From: Streptomyces atroolivaceus
GTDB taxonomy: Bacteria > Actinomycetota > Actinomycetes > Streptomycetales > Streptomycetaceae
Length of the DNA stretch: 48,644 nucleotides
NCBI RefSeq assembly: GCF_000717025.1
Contig: NZ_JNXG01000028.1
Span: 1-48,644, forward strand
Direction of reading: 5' to 3'
The stretch's first letter is position 1, and each line of letters opens with the position of its first letter. The notes below the pieces were generated by a model. It worked only from the letters and a program-made list of their open reading frames with translations, made no database searches and was not told the origin of the DNA. Made by a program: the position numbers and the translations under genes. This document shows positions 39,236 to 48,214 of this stretch, in pieces.

Positions 39236-40158
39236 CGGGAGTCTCCCTGCTTCGTACGGGAGTTGGCCGCCTTGAGGAAGCCGAAGGACAGGGCGAGGGT
39301 GGCGACGGCGATGATGACCGCCTGGGCCGCCGCCGCGTGGATGTCGTTGTTGACGAAGGCGTCCTGGTAGACGTTCATCAGCGGACTCCAGGTGGTGGAG
39401 AGCGAGTTGGTCAGCGGCTTCAGTGTCGTGGGCTCGCTGAAGACCTGGAGCGTCGCGATGATGGAGAAGAAGAAGGTCAGGATCAGGGACGGCGCCACCA
39501 TCGGGATCTTGATCCGCAGTGCGATCTGCAGCTGCGAGCAGCCGTCGAGCCGTGCTGCCTCGAAGATCTCGGCGGGGATCGCCCGCAGCGACGTGTAGAT
39601 CACGATCATGTTGAAGCCGGTGCCGCCCCACACCGCGATGTTGGCGAGCGACAGGTACAGCGGTCCGCCGTCCAGCAGATCGGGCTGCGGAAGCCCCATC
39701 GCGTCGAGCAGGTACAGGAAGGGGCTGACGTCCGGCAGGTACAGGAAGCCCCACATCAGCGCGGCGATGACACCCGGGATCGCGTACGGCAGGAAGATCG
39801 CCAGCCTGGTGAAGCCGCGCAGCCGGAGCCCGTCGGTGTCCAGCAGCAGGGCGAAGAGCAGGGCGAGACCGAGCATCACGGGCACGACGATCGCGCCGTA
39901 GCCGAGGATGCGGAGCGCGCCGTGCAGCAGCTCCGAGTCGGAGAGGGCGTCGGTGTAGTTGGAGAGCCCGGCCCAGATCTCCTCCCGGGCGCCCTTGCCG
40001 AGGCCGAGTCCCTTGACCTCGGTCCTGCGGAAGCTGAGGTGGACGGCGTAGCCGATGGGCAGGGCGAAGAAGAGCAGGAACAGGACGGTGGCGGGGACCA
40101 GGAAGGCGTACGGGGCGCTCTTGACCCCGTATGCCCTCCTGCGGGGTGTACGTGTCAC
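39232..40158 (-). CDS. Sugar ABC transporter permease (MalF type)
   Basis: This 308-residue CUT1 permease has a short basic start (MTRTPRRRAYG), six membrane segments and the EAA loop EIFEAARLDGCSQLQIALRIKIPMVAPSL. The GTG at 40158 overlaps the stop of the binding-protein gene as GTGA. It works with the second permease and the lipoprotein to import oligosaccharides, here probably galacto-oligosaccharides from galactan. Confidence 0.93.
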   Translation of the reverse strand: MTRTPRRRAYGVKSAPYAFLVPATVLFLLFFALPIGYAVHLSFRRTEVKGLGLGKGAREEIWAGLSNYTDALSDSELLHGALRILGYGAIVVPVMLGLALLFALLLDTDGLRLRGFTRLAIFLPYAIPGVIAALMWGFLYLPDVSPFLYLLDAMGLPQPDLLDGGPLYLSLANIAVWGGTGFNMIVIYTSLRAIPAEIFEAARLDGCSQLQIALRIKIPMVAPSLILTFFFSIIATLQVFSEPTTLKPLTNSLSTTWSPLMNVYQDAFVNNDIHAAAAQAVIIAVATLALSFGFLKAANSRTKQGDSR

Positions 40159-41468
40159 TCCGAGACCCCGAAGCCCTGCTTCTTCAGGTCCGCGACGGTG
40201 GCGTCCTGCATGGCGGTCAGTGCGGGGCCGAAGTCCGACCTGCTCTTGGCGGCCGCGGCGAAGTTGTCCTTGAAGGCGCTGTACGCGACGTTGACGTTCG
40301 GGCCCCAGGCGGCGGGGGCGGTGCCCTTGGCGATCTTTGCGGCCTCGGTGTAGAAGCCGGGCTGGTTGGAGAAGTAGTCCGGGGCCTTCGAGAGCGAGCC
40401 ACCGGTCTGGGCGGCCGTCGCGGCGGGGTAGATGCCGCCCTCCTTGACCAGCGCGGCGAGCGCGGTCGGGTCCGTGTTCAGCCACTTCGCGAAGGTGGCG
40501 GCGGCCTTCTTGTTCTTCGAGTCGTTGGTGACGGCGGTGGAGGAGCCGCCCCAGCTGCCGGTGACGTTCTCACCGGCGGTCCACTGGGGGAGCGGTGCCA
40601 TGGCCCACTTGCCCTTGGTCTCGGGCGCGGCGGTGGTCAGGGTGCCGGGCGCCCAGACGGCGCTGACCCAGGCGACCTGCTTGCCGGTGTTGAGCGCCTT
40701 GTTCCAGGCCGGGGTGTACATCGGCTGGTTGTCGATGGCGCCCTCCTTGACCAGGCCGCCCCAGAAGTCGGCGACCTTCCGCGTGGCCGGGTCGTCGATG
40801 GCGACCTTCCACTTGTCGCCGCCCGTGGTCCACCACTTCGCGCCCGCCTGCTGGGCGAGACCCGCGAAGAGGCCCGAGTCGTTGGAGGAGAAGGTCGTGA
40901 GGGCCTTGTCCGGCGCCTTCTCCTTCAGCGCGCGGGCGGTCCCGGCGAACTCGTCCCAGGTGGTGGGCACGGTCAGGCCGTACTGCTCGAAGAGGTCCTG
41001 GCGGTAGTAGAACATCAGCGGGCCCGAGTCCTGCGGCAGCGCGTACAGGGCGTCCGAGCCGAGAGTCGTCTGCTGCCAGATCCCGTCGGCGAACTGGCTC
41101 TTGGCGTCCCCCGCCTCCTCGGATATGTCGGCGAGGACGTCGTTGGACACCAGGGTGGGAAGTGCCTGGTACTCGGCCTGGACCAGGTCCGGGGCCTTGT
41201 GCGCCTTGGCCGCCGTGATGATCTTGGTGACCAGGTCGTCGCCCGACGCCTGCTTCTTCACCGTGACGGTGATGCCGGCTTCCTTGCCCGGACCCTTGTT
41301 CCAGATGTCCGCGACCTTGTCCAGGCCGGGCGCCCACGCCCAGTAGGTCAGGGAAGCCGGACCGGAGGCTGCCGGCTCGTCGCCCCCGTCGTCCGAGCCG
41401 CAGCCCGAGAGCAGGGCGGTGGCGGCGAGTGCGGCGGCGGTGGACACCGCGACGGTGCGGTATTTCAT
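40155..41468 (-). CDS. Sugar ABC transporter solute-binding lipoprotein
   Basis: This 437-residue extracellular binding protein begins MKYRTVAVSTAAALAATALLSGCGSD, a lipobox signal with the acylated cysteine at residue 23. The rest is a family 1 solute-binding protein (SLTYWAWAPGLDKVADIWNK, ALYALPQDSGPLMFYYRQDLFEQYGLTVPTTWDEF). Many aromatic residues are available for sugar stacking. It is the first gene of the transporter operon, divergent from the GH42 gene, with a LacI-type palindrome between them. GGGGAGAAACC precedes the ATG. Confidence 0.94.
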   Translation of the reverse strand: MKYRTVAVSTAAALAATALLSGCGSDDGGDEPAASGPASLTYWAWAPGLDKVADIWNKGPGKEAGITVTVKKQASGDDLVTKIITAAKAHKAPDLVQAEYQALPTLVSNDVLADISEEAGDAKSQFADGIWQQTTLGSDALYALPQDSGPLMFYYRQDLFEQYGLTVPTTWDEFAGTARALKEKAPDKALTTFSSNDSGLFAGLAQQAGAKWWTTGGDKWKVAIDDPATRKVADFWGGLVKEGAIDNQPMYTPAWNKALNTGKQVAWVSAVWAPGTLTTAAPETKGKWAMAPLPQWTAGENVTGSWGGSSTAVTNDSKNKKAAATFAKWLNTDPTALAALVKEGGIYPAATAAQTGGSLSKAPDYFSNQPGFYTEAAKIAKGTAPAAWGPNVNVAYSAFKDNFAAAAKSRSDFGPALTAMQDATVADLKKQGFGVSE

Positions 41469-41522
41469 GGTTTCTCCCCTGACGAGACGAACAGACGCAT
41501 CGGCGGACTGGCCGGTATGGCG

Positions 41523-41538
41523 CTGTGAGCGTTCACAG
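41523..41538. promoter_or_regulatory. LacI-type operator
   Basis: CTGTGA-GCGT-TCACAG is a perfect dyad between the divergent transporter and GH42 genes. It resembles the GTGA...TCAC operators of Streptomyces LacI/GalR repressors. It lies 54 bases before the transporter start and about 120 bases before the GH42 start. Confidence 0.75.
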
Positions 41539-41656
41539 TAGAGAAACGAAACCGACACTTGTCAATGGTTGTTGCTGTGCGGTTATGTTGGCCCTGCGCC
41601 GCCGAGAGTGTGTGTGCACGTTCCCAGAAGTTGTCCCAAAGAGCCAGGAGCTGTCC

Positions 41657-43702
41657 ATGCCGCACTCAGAATCCGCTCCCTACCCGGCCGGCCTGCACAA
41701 GCTGGCCTTCGGCGGCGACTACAACCCCGAGCAGTGGCCCGAGGAGGTCTGGCACGAGGACGTCCGCCTGATGCGCGAGGCCGGCGTGACCATGGTCAGC
41801 GTCGGGATCTTCTCCTGGGCGCTGCTGGAGCCCGAGCCGGGCACCTACGACTTCGGCTGGCTCGACCGCCTCCTGGACCTGCTGCACGTCAACGGCATCC
41901 GCGCCGACCTCGGCACCCCCACCGTCGCCCCGCCCGCCTGGTTCTACCGCGCCCACCCCGAAGCCCTGCCGGTCAGCCGGGACGGGGTCCGCTACGCCTT
42001 CGGATCACGCGGCGCCATCTGCCACAGCTCGGCCCCCTACCGCGCGGCGGCGGCGAACATCACCGAGCAGCTCGCCCGCCGCTACGGGAACCACCCCGCC
42101 CTCGCGATGTGGCACGTCCACAACGAGTACGGCGTCCCGGTCAGCGCCTGCTACTGCGACAGTTGCGGCGCGCACTTCCGCCGCTGGCTCACCGCACGGC
42201 ACGGCTCGGCCGACGCGGTCAACGAGGCCTGGGGCACCGCCTTCTGGGGCCAGCGCTACCGCAGCCTCGACGACATCGACCCGCCCCGCACCACCCCGAC
42301 CGTCGGCAACCCGGCCCAGCAGCTGGACTACGCCCGCTTCGCCGACGCCACCATGCGGGAGAACTTCACCGCCGAACGCGACATCCTGCACCGGCTGGCG
42401 CCCGGAATCCCGGTCACCACCAACTTCATGACCGCCCTCAGCCAGTGCGAGTCCGTCGACTACTGGGCCTGGGGCCGCGAGGTCGACATCGTCTCCAACG
42501 ACCACTACCTGATCACCGACGGCCGCCGCACCCACGTCAACCTCGCCATGGCCGCCGACCTCACCCGCTCGGTGGCGGGCGGCGCGCCCTGGCTGCTGCT
42601 GGAGCACTCCACCAGCGGCGTCAACTGGCAGCCCCGCAACCCCGCCAAGCGCCCCGGCGAGATGGCCCGCAACAGCCTCGCCCACGTCGCCCGGGGTTCC
42701 GAGGGCGCGATGTTCTTCCAGTGGCGGCAGTCCCGGCGCGGCGCCGAGAAGTTCCACTCCGCGATGGTCCCGCACGCCGGTACCGACACCCGGATCTGGC
42801 GCGAGGTGAGTGCGCTCGGAGCCGGGCTCGGCCTCCTGGAGGGCATCAGGGGCACCCGGACCGTCGCGGACGTGGCGATGATCTGGGACTGGCAGTCCTG
42901 GTGGGCGCAGGGCCTGGAGTGGCGCCCGAGCGAGGAGCACGACGCCCGCGAGCGCGCCGACACCTTCTACGCCTCGCTCTACGACCGGCACCTCACCGTG
43001 GACTTCGCCCACCCGGACGCCGACCTCTCCGGCTACCCCCTGGTCGTCGTCCCCGCCCTCTACCTGGCCACCGAGGAGACCGGCCGCAACCTGCGCCGGT
43101 ACGTCGAGAACGGCGGCACCCTCGTCGTCTCGTACTTCTCCGGCATCGTCGACACCGACGACGCGGTGCACCCCGGGGCCTACCCGGGCGCGCTGAGGGA
43201 CGTACTCGGCCTGACCGTCGAGGAGTTCGCCCCGCTCGCCGTGGGCGGGGCCGTCCGCCTGATCACCCCCGAGGGTGCCACCGAAGGCCCTGAGCTGACC
43301 GGGGACCTCTGGTCGGACGTGGTGGTCCCGCGCGGCGCCGAGACCGTCTGGTCGTACGCCGACGGCATCCCGGCCGGCCGGCCCGCCGTCACCCGGAACA
43401 GCCTCGGCGAGGGCACCGCCTGGTACATCTCCACCCGGCTCTCCGGCCCGGACCTGGACGCCGTCCTGGACCGCGCGGCCGCCGACGCGGGCATCGAGCC
43501 GCGCACGAGCCTGCCGTACGACGTCGAGGTCGTACGCCGCACCGGTGAGAGCGGCACCTACCTCTTCGTGATCAACCACAGCGACACCGACGCCGGCGTG
43601 GCGCTGGACGCCGCAGGCACCGAACTCCTCACCGGGGAGCCCGCCGTGGACAAGCTCGCCGTTCCGGCGGGCGCGGTCCGCGTCGTACGGCTCGACGGCT
43701 GA
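41657..43702 (+). CDS. GH42 beta-galactosidase
   Basis: This 681-residue cytoplasmic enzyme has all three GH42 domains. The acid/base is Glu157 in WHVHNEYG, the nucleophile is Glu316 in WLLLEHSTSGVNW, and the zinc-site cysteines are near 122, 165, 167 and 170 (CYCDSC). The trimerisation domain (VADVAMIWDWQSWWAQGLEWR) and a C-terminal beta-domain follow. It removes galactose from beta-1,4- or other galacto-oligosaccharides. AGGAG lies 7 bases before the ATG at 41657, so I reject the longer frame from 41525. With the GH53 gene and transporter it forms a galactan pathway. Confidence 0.94.
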   Translation: MPHSESAPYPAGLHKLAFGGDYNPEQWPEEVWHEDVRLMREAGVTMVSVGIFSWALLEPEPGTYDFGWLDRLLDLLHVNGIRADLGTPTVAPPAWFYRAHPEALPVSRDGVRYAFGSRGAICHSSAPYRAAAANITEQLARRYGNHPALAMWHVHNEYGVPVSACYCDSCGAHFRRWLTARHGSADAVNEAWGTAFWGQRYRSLDDIDPPRTTPTVGNPAQQLDYARFADATMRENFTAERDILHRLAPGIPVTTNFMTALSQCESVDYWAWGREVDIVSNDHYLITDGRRTHVNLAMAADLTRSVAGGAPWLLLEHSTSGVNWQPRNPAKRPGEMARNSLAHVARGSEGAMFFQWRQSRRGAEKFHSAMVPHAGTDTRIWREVSALGAGLGLLEGIRGTRTVADVAMIWDWQSWWAQGLEWRPSEEHDARERADTFYASLYDRHLTVDFAHPDADLSGYPLVVVPALYLATEETGRNLRRYVENGGTLVVSYFSGIVDTDDAVHPGAYPGALRDVLGLTVEEFAPLAVGGAVRLITPEGATEGPELTGDLWSDVVVPRGAETVWSYADGIPAGRPAVTRNSLGEGTAWYISTRLSGPDLDAVLDRAAADAGIEPRTSLPYDVEVVRRTGESGTYLFVINHSDTDAGVALDAAGTELLTGEPAVDKLAVPAGAVRVVRLDG

Positions 43703-43819
43703 GGCGCACAAGGCACCCGAGGTACAGCACGCCACGCCGAGGCGCCCGAGCCGCACCGCAGGGCGCCGAGGTGGGCACCTACCCGCGTCATCCCCACAAC
43801 GGTCGAAGGGACATCGACT

Positions 43820-45379
43820 ATGTACGGAACAACGCACACCCGCGCCAGAGCGGCCGGGGCGGTGGCCGCACTCTCGGGCCTCGTGTTCGCCGCGCTCCCC
43901 GCACAGGCCGCCCACGCGGCCACCACCCCCGTCAACACCGGATTCGAGTCGGGCACGGCCGGCTGGTCGACGTACTCCGCCGGCGGGCAGAACGCCGCCT
44001 CCTTCACCGAGGCCGGCGGGCACGGCGGCAGTACCCGGCTCAGCCACTGGTCCGCCTCGGCGTACAAGGTCGAGACCTACCAGTACCTGAGCGGGCTCAC
44101 CGACGGCACGTACACCCTCAGCGCCTGGGTCCGCTCCGGTGGTGGGCAGAACTCCGCCTACATCGCCCTGCGCAACTGCGGGGCCGCCGAGCAGCGCACC
44201 GACCTGCCGCCCACCGCGAACGGCGCCTGGATCCGGCTCGTCACCTCCGTCAAGGTGACCGGCGGGGCCTGCACCATCAGCCTCAACTCCGACGCGCACG
44301 CGGGGGAGTGGGCCAACTTCGACGACATCACCTTCGGCCGGGGAAGCACCGGGCTGAGCGTGAAGGGCGGTGACCTCTCCACCCTCCCGAAGAACGAGGC
44401 GTACGGCGCGACGTACAGGGACGCGAGCGGCAGGGCCGGGGACGCCATGAGCATCCTCAAGAGTTCCGGCATGAACCACGTGCGCCTCAAGGTGTGGGTG
44501 AACCCGGCCGACGGCTACAACGACAAGGCCCACGTCCTCGCCATGGCCAAGCGCGCCAAGGCCCTCGGCATGAAGACGCTCATCGACTTCCACTACTCCG
44601 ACGCCTGGGCCGACCCGGGCAAGCAGATCAAGCCCGCCGCCTGGGCAGGACACAGCTACAACCAGCTGCGCACCGACGTCTACAACCACACCTACGACGT
44701 GCTGAACGCCCTGAAGGCCCAGGGGACCACGGCCGACATGGTGCAGATCGGCAACGAGACCAACGCCGGAATGCTCTGGCCCGAGGGCTCCACCGACAAC
44801 TGGTCACAGCTGGGCGGCCTCCTCACCTCCGGGGCGAACGCCGCGAAGGCGGTCTCCTCCGGCACGAAGGTGGCGCTGCACCTCGCCGAGGGCGGCGACA
44901 ACGCGGGCACCCGCTGGTGGTTCGACAACGCCGTGGCGCAGAAGGTGCCGTTCGACGTCATCGCCCTCTCGTACTACGGCTACTGGCACGGCTCGCTGTC
45001 CGAGCTCCAGACCAACCTCGACGACGCCGCCTCCCGCTACGGGAAGCCGGTACTGGTCGCCGAGACGGCCTACGCCCACACGCTCGCCGACGCCGACGGC
45101 CTGGAGAACAACGTGGCCACCGCCGACCAGCTGGTCACCGGCTACCCGGCCACCCCGGCCGGCCAGGCGGCGAACCTCCGGGACGTCATGAACGTCGTCG
45201 AGGCCGTCCCGAACGGCCGGGGACTGGGCGCCGTGTACTGGGAGCCCGCCTGGACCGCCGCGAAGGGCAGCGGCTGGGACCCGGCCGACCCGTCCTCGGG
45301 CAACGCCTGGGAGAACCAGGCGGTGTTCGACTACAACGGCAGGCTGCTCCCTGCGGCGGCCTGGTTCTCGCACAGGTAG
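43820..45379 (+). CDS. Secreted GH53 endo-beta-1,4-galactanase with N-terminal binding module
   Basis: This 519-residue secreted enzyme has a signal peptide (about residues 1-34, ending AAHAAT). Residues about 38-173 are a beta-sandwich carbohydrate-binding module (GFESGTAGWSTYS through GEWANFDDITFGRG). Residues about 180-519 are GH53, with acid/base Glu313 in IGNETNAGMLWPEG and nucleophile Glu415 in VAETAYAH. GH53 cleaves beta-1,4-galactan side chains of pectin. The binding module type is not certain, although galactan-binding modules often accompany GH53. AGGG precedes the ATG by a usual distance. It is 117 bases after the GH42 gene and may be transcribed with it. Confidence 0.93.
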   Translation: MYGTTHTRARAAGAVAALSGLVFAALPAQAAHAATTPVNTGFESGTAGWSTYSAGGQNAASFTEAGGHGGSTRLSHWSASAYKVETYQYLSGLTDGTYTLSAWVRSGGGQNSAYIALRNCGAAEQRTDLPPTANGAWIRLVTSVKVTGGACTISLNSDAHAGEWANFDDITFGRGSTGLSVKGGDLSTLPKNEAYGATYRDASGRAGDAMSILKSSGMNHVRLKVWVNPADGYNDKAHVLAMAKRAKALGMKTLIDFHYSDAWADPGKQIKPAAWAGHSYNQLRTDVYNHTYDVLNALKAQGTTADMVQIGNETNAGMLWPEGSTDNWSQLGGLLTSGANAAKAVSSGTKVALHLAEGGDNAGTRWWFDNAVAQKVPFDVIALSYYGYWHGSLSELQTNLDDAASRYGKPVLVAETAYAHTLADADGLENNVATADQLVTGYPATPAGQAANLRDVMNVVEAVPNGRGLGAVYWEPAWTAAKGSGWDPADPSSGNAWENQAVFDYNGRLLPAAAWFSHR

Positions 45380-45493
45380 GCGTCCACGCCGGTCCGGTCA
45401 CACTCCGCGTCGCTGATCCCCCGGTGGACCTCGGCGCGGAGCCCGGTCACCAGCTCCCGCAGCCGCGCCCGCGCGGCCGCCGGCCCACGTAGA

Positions 45494-46510
45494 TCACCGG
45501 TCGTCCAGCGGCGCACCGTGCCACTTCCACGACGTGACACGGTCGCGGCCCGGCAGATCCGCACGGCCGGTGCACCAGAGCAGCACGGTCCACCGGTCCT
45601 CGTCGTCCGGGGCGTCGGGGAAGAGCCTGGCCAGCACCCGGTCGCAGAGGTCCCGGGGCGGGGCCCAGGAGAGCGACAGTCCCGCGGCGACGTCGTAGGT
45701 GTGTACGAGGGTCTCCACGACGCCCATCGCGGCGAAGCCCTCCGGGTCGGAGAGCCCGAACACGTGGTGGGAGCGGACGTCCGCAGGGGTCGTACGCACC
45801 ATCGCCGTCAGGAGGGCGCCGCTCGACTCCAGCGTCTGGAGCAGCCCGGACGTTCCCGCCCCCGGGTCCGCGAAGACCGAGTTCCCGGGGCCGCCCTCGC
45901 GGTCGGGCGCGTACCGGTACGGCACCTCACGGTCCTGCGGGGGCCTGCGCCCGCCCAGCTGGACGGCGTACGCGAAGAGGTCGTCGCTCAGGTGCTCCAC
46001 GGTCTCCCAGCAGTCCCACGTCAACGACCCGGCCGGGACACGCCAGTTGTCCGCCGGGGACTTCGCGAGGGTGTCGACCGCGAGCCGCACGGCCAGCGTG
46101 ACGTCGTCGGCGGTGACGGGCAGCCGGGCGCCCGTCAGCGCGGCACGTTCGCGTGCACCGCACTCCACGCAGAACTCGTTACCCTCGGGATCGGCCAGGG
46201 TCGCCCACCCCCGGCCGTCCGGCTTGCGGTGGTCGGCGACCAGCGTGGCGCCGAGGGCCAGCAGCCGCTCGACCTCCTCGTCACGGGTGCGGTCCTCGGG
46301 ACGGACGTCCAGATGGACCCGGTTCTTGGCGCTCTTGGACTCAGGCACGGTGACGAAGAGCAACGCGGCCCCCGGTGCCTCCACGAGAGCCTCGGGATCG
46401 CCGGGCGCGTCGTCGTCAGACACGGGCGAGCCGAGCACCTCGGCCCAGAAGCCGGCCAGCTTGTAGGCGTCGGCGCAGTCGATGGTGATGTGCTGTACGA
46501 GCGAAGTCAT
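45494..46510 (-). CDS. VOC (glyoxalase-like) and maleylpyruvate-isomerase-like fusion
   Basis: This 338-residue protein fuses two enzyme modules. Residues about 1-122 are a VOC domain (VQHITIDCADAYKLAGFWAEVLG, VHLDVRPEDRTRDEEVERLLALGATLV, WATLADPEGNEFCVE). Residues about 135-330 are a DinB-like mycothiol-dependent isomerase-type domain (SLTWDCWETVEHLSDDLFAYAVQLGGR, VVETLVHTYDVAAGL, with histidines in the expected metal positions). The two are often separate proteins. A thiol-dependent detoxification role is likely, but the substrate is unknown. The ATG at 46508-46510 gives the usual VOC start. Confidence 0.88.
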   Translation of the reverse strand: MTSLVQHITIDCADAYKLAGFWAEVLGSPVSDDDAPGDPEALVEAPGAALLFVTVPESKSAKNRVHLDVRPEDRTRDEEVERLLALGATLVADHRKPDGRGWATLADPEGNEFCVECGARERAALTGARLPVTADDVTLAVRLAVDTLAKSPADNWRVPAGSLTWDCWETVEHLSDDLFAYAVQLGGRRPPQDREVPYRYAPDREGGPGNSVFADPGAGTSGLLQTLESSGALLTAMVRTTPADVRSHHVFGLSDPEGFAAMGVVETLVHTYDVAAGLSLSWAPPRDLCDRVLARLFPDAPDDEDRWTVLLWCTGRADLPGRDRVTSWKWHGAPLDDR

Positions 46511-46588
46511 GGGCGCCACTGTCTCCGCTGACCCGGGCCGAGGTCCAGCGAGTTGCACGGCCGCCGGGAGCGGCTGGGCTGGGTGGCG

Positions 46589-46693
46589 GGTTCCTCGAAC
46601 AGGTTCGTCAGCCAGAGCTTTCGGTCGGCGGCGATGCGGTGGGCGGGGTGCAACGGGTCAGGGAGTTCGGCGAGCGCGTTGATGATCGCGCAA
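46589..46693 (-). pseudogene. TetR-family C-terminal remnant
   Basis: On the minus strand this stretch encodes CAIINALAELPDPLHPAHR and then an Arg-Lys-Leu-Trp pattern. That matches the GCxxINAxAELPDPDHPxR...RKxW block found near the end of many TetR proteins. No helix-turn-helix domain lies upstream within 120 bases in any frame, so this is a decayed fragment. It fills much of the 302-base gap between the VOC fusion and DUF397 genes, and nothing else is visible there. Confidence 0.55.
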
Positions 46694-46812
46694 CCACGGG
46701 TGCTGGTCCGCTCCGGATCCGCAGTGCGTCGAAGGGGGCCCGGCCTCGACGGGGCCCTCGCAGGGTACAGGGTCCGCTTGGTCACCCCTGAGTGCTCGAC
46801 GAGCCCCGCCGC

Positions 46813-47022
46813 TCAGACCACGCCGAACGCCCCGGCCTTGACGCCCGTCACGAAGGAGGCGAAGGAGGTGGCGGGCAGGTTCAGTACGGGGCCGCCCGGG
46901 TTCTTGGAGTCGCGGACGGGGACCACGCCGTGCGGAACGGCGAGGTCGGCGGCCACCTCGACGCAGGCGCCGCCGTTGTCGCTGTAGGAGGACTTGGTCC
47001 AGCGGAGGGTATCGGTCGTCAC
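46813..47022 (-). CDS. DUF397 protein paired with XRE regulator
   Basis: This 69-residue protein has the DUF397 pattern: LRWTKSSYSDNGGACVEVAADLAVPHGVVPVRDSKNPGGPVLNLPATSFASFVTGV. The GTG start overlaps the stop of the XRE-DUF5753 gene as GTGA, so they are made together. Such pairs act as regulator and small partner in Streptomyces. Confidence 0.93.
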   Translation of the reverse strand: MTTDTLRWTKSSYSDNGGACVEVAADLAVPHGVVPVRDSKNPGGPVLNLPATSFASFVTGVKAGAFGVV

Positions 47023-47879
47023 GGAGCGCCCTTTCGTAACTGGCTGATCATGGCAACGGATGCCGCCTGAGGCATCGATTCGGCCTGTAGTTGATGGTAG
47101 GCCGTCAGCATGGGCAGGACGGAAGTGCTTTCGCGTTCGAGCTGACCGCGCTGGGCGGACTCGGCGTAAGACATGAGCGAGCGGTCCGGCATCGTCAGGA
47201 CGTACAAGGGCAGGTTGAACGTGCGGCGTGCTCCCATGGAGTAAGGCGCGATCTGAAGCACGGTGTTCGGCAGCTCGGCGAAATCGATCAGTCGTGCCAA
47301 CTGCATGTCCCACGCCTCCGGTTCGCCGATCGGGCGACGGATGCAGCTCTCGTCCAGCACTGCAAGCACGATCGGTGCGATGGGGCGAGACACGGCCGCC
47401 TGCCGCTGCTCGATGGTCTTCACCCGCTCATACGCCTGCTCAGGGGTGATGGCTCCGCGCTTGACGGCACTGTCCGCCAGCTCTGATGCGTACGCCGGTG
47501 TCTGAAGGAGGCCAGGGATGACCCCGATCTCGAAGAGTCGGATCTCCGACGCCCGGCCCTCGAACCCGACATACTCCGGGAACCCCTCCAACAAGGCGCC
47601 GTTGCGCATGGAACGGAACAACTGCCCGAACGTGTCGCCCGTACCGAGCACCTTGTCGACCCTCTCCGCGAAGCGAAGAGTCGGCGGTTTGCGATTGGTT
47701 TCGACAGCCGAGACGTGCGTTCCGGAGTACCCCATCGCTCGGGCCAGTTCGTCTTGTGTGTATCCGTACCCGTCCCTCGACCTGCGCAGACGTTCCCCGA
47801 ACGCTGCGGATGCCGAAACGTCAGGGTCAAGCTCCTTGCGGTTCAACGGCGTCCCTCTGACTCTTCCTTCGACTTCCAC
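47019..47879 (-). CDS. XRE-family regulator with DUF5753 domain
   Basis: This 286-residue protein has an N-terminal XRE helix-turn-helix (GERLRRSRDGYGYTQDELARAMGYSGTHVSAVETNRKPP, about residues 28-66) followed by the DUF5753 sensing domain (FEIGVIPGLLQTPAYASELADSAV, RPIAPIVLAVLDESCIRRPIG, NTVLQIAPYSMGARRTFNLPLYVL). The group includes WhiJ-like regulators of development. A TTG at 47843 has GAGGGA at a good distance and may be the true start, which would trim 12 residues. The full-length structure allows the fragment at 31029 to be recognised as truncated. Confidence 0.92.
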   Translation of the reverse strand: MEVEGRVRGTPLNRKELDPDVSASAAFGERLRRSRDGYGYTQDELARAMGYSGTHVSAVETNRKPPTLRFAERVDKVLGTGDTFGQLFRSMRNGALLEGFPEYVGFEGRASEIRLFEIGVIPGLLQTPAYASELADSAVKRGAITPEQAYERVKTIEQRQAAVSRPIAPIVLAVLDESCIRRPIGEPEAWDMQLARLIDFAELPNTVLQIAPYSMGARRTFNLPLYVLTMPDRSLMSYAESAQRGQLERESTSVLPMLTAYHQLQAESMPQAASVAMISQLRKGAP

Positions 47880-47953
47880 CAGTTGAAGACATGCCGACCC
47901 TAGGGCACGGTGAAGCCTCCCCGTAGCGGATCAGCTACAGAGAGGAGTTGTTC

Positions 47954-48214
47954 GTGCCTGGAACGAATGGTCTTCGGGGCGGGCAGGAAGCCCCACGCCC
48001 CCCGGCCCCCGGCACCCTCGTCGTGGACACCGCCCGTGATGACCGGGTGGGTGAGTTCCGAGGAGTCGCGGGCCCCCGCTGGTCGCTGCGCCCTGTCCGG
48101 GGCGGGGCCGAATGGGAGGTGGACCCGGCGTACGTACGGCTCGCGACGCCCATAGAGCGCCTCCGGGCGGAGACCGCGCGATGCAACGCCCGGAGTGAAG
48201 GGCGTTTCCTGTGA
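47954..48214 (+). CDS. Small conserved actinomycete protein
   Basis: This 86-residue protein has the pattern GTLVVDTARDDRVGEFRGVAGPRWSLRPVRGGAEWEVDPAYVRLATPIERLRA, which I recall from many small Streptomyces genes near XRE regulators. It is probably cytoplasmic and of unknown function. The GTG at 47954 is preceded by AGAGGAG. A TTG at 47948 is in frame but lies directly after that site. It is divergent from the XRE gene and overlaps the next gene by 4 bases. Confidence 0.8.
   Translation: MPGTNGLRGGQEAPRPPAPGTLVVDTARDDRVGEFRGVAGPRWSLRPVRGGAEWEVDPAYVRLATPIERLRAETARCNARSEGRFL

Noticed and set aside
43703..43819. Repeated GCGCCGAGG-like words between GH42 and GH53.
   Set aside because: The words are short, irregular and expected in GC-rich spacer DNA, and no dyad or consistent period is seen.
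42005..44689. 894-residue minus-strand open frame opposite GH42 and GH53.
   Set aside because: It is an antisense artefact of third-position GC bias, and both sense genes have intact catalytic residues.
45384..45493. Minus-strand stretch encoding LRELVTGLRAEVHRGISDAECDRT-like sequence after the VOC fusion gene.
   Set aside because: It resembles the end of a small regulator, but it is short, overlaps the GH53 end and has no start or domain, so I do not call it.
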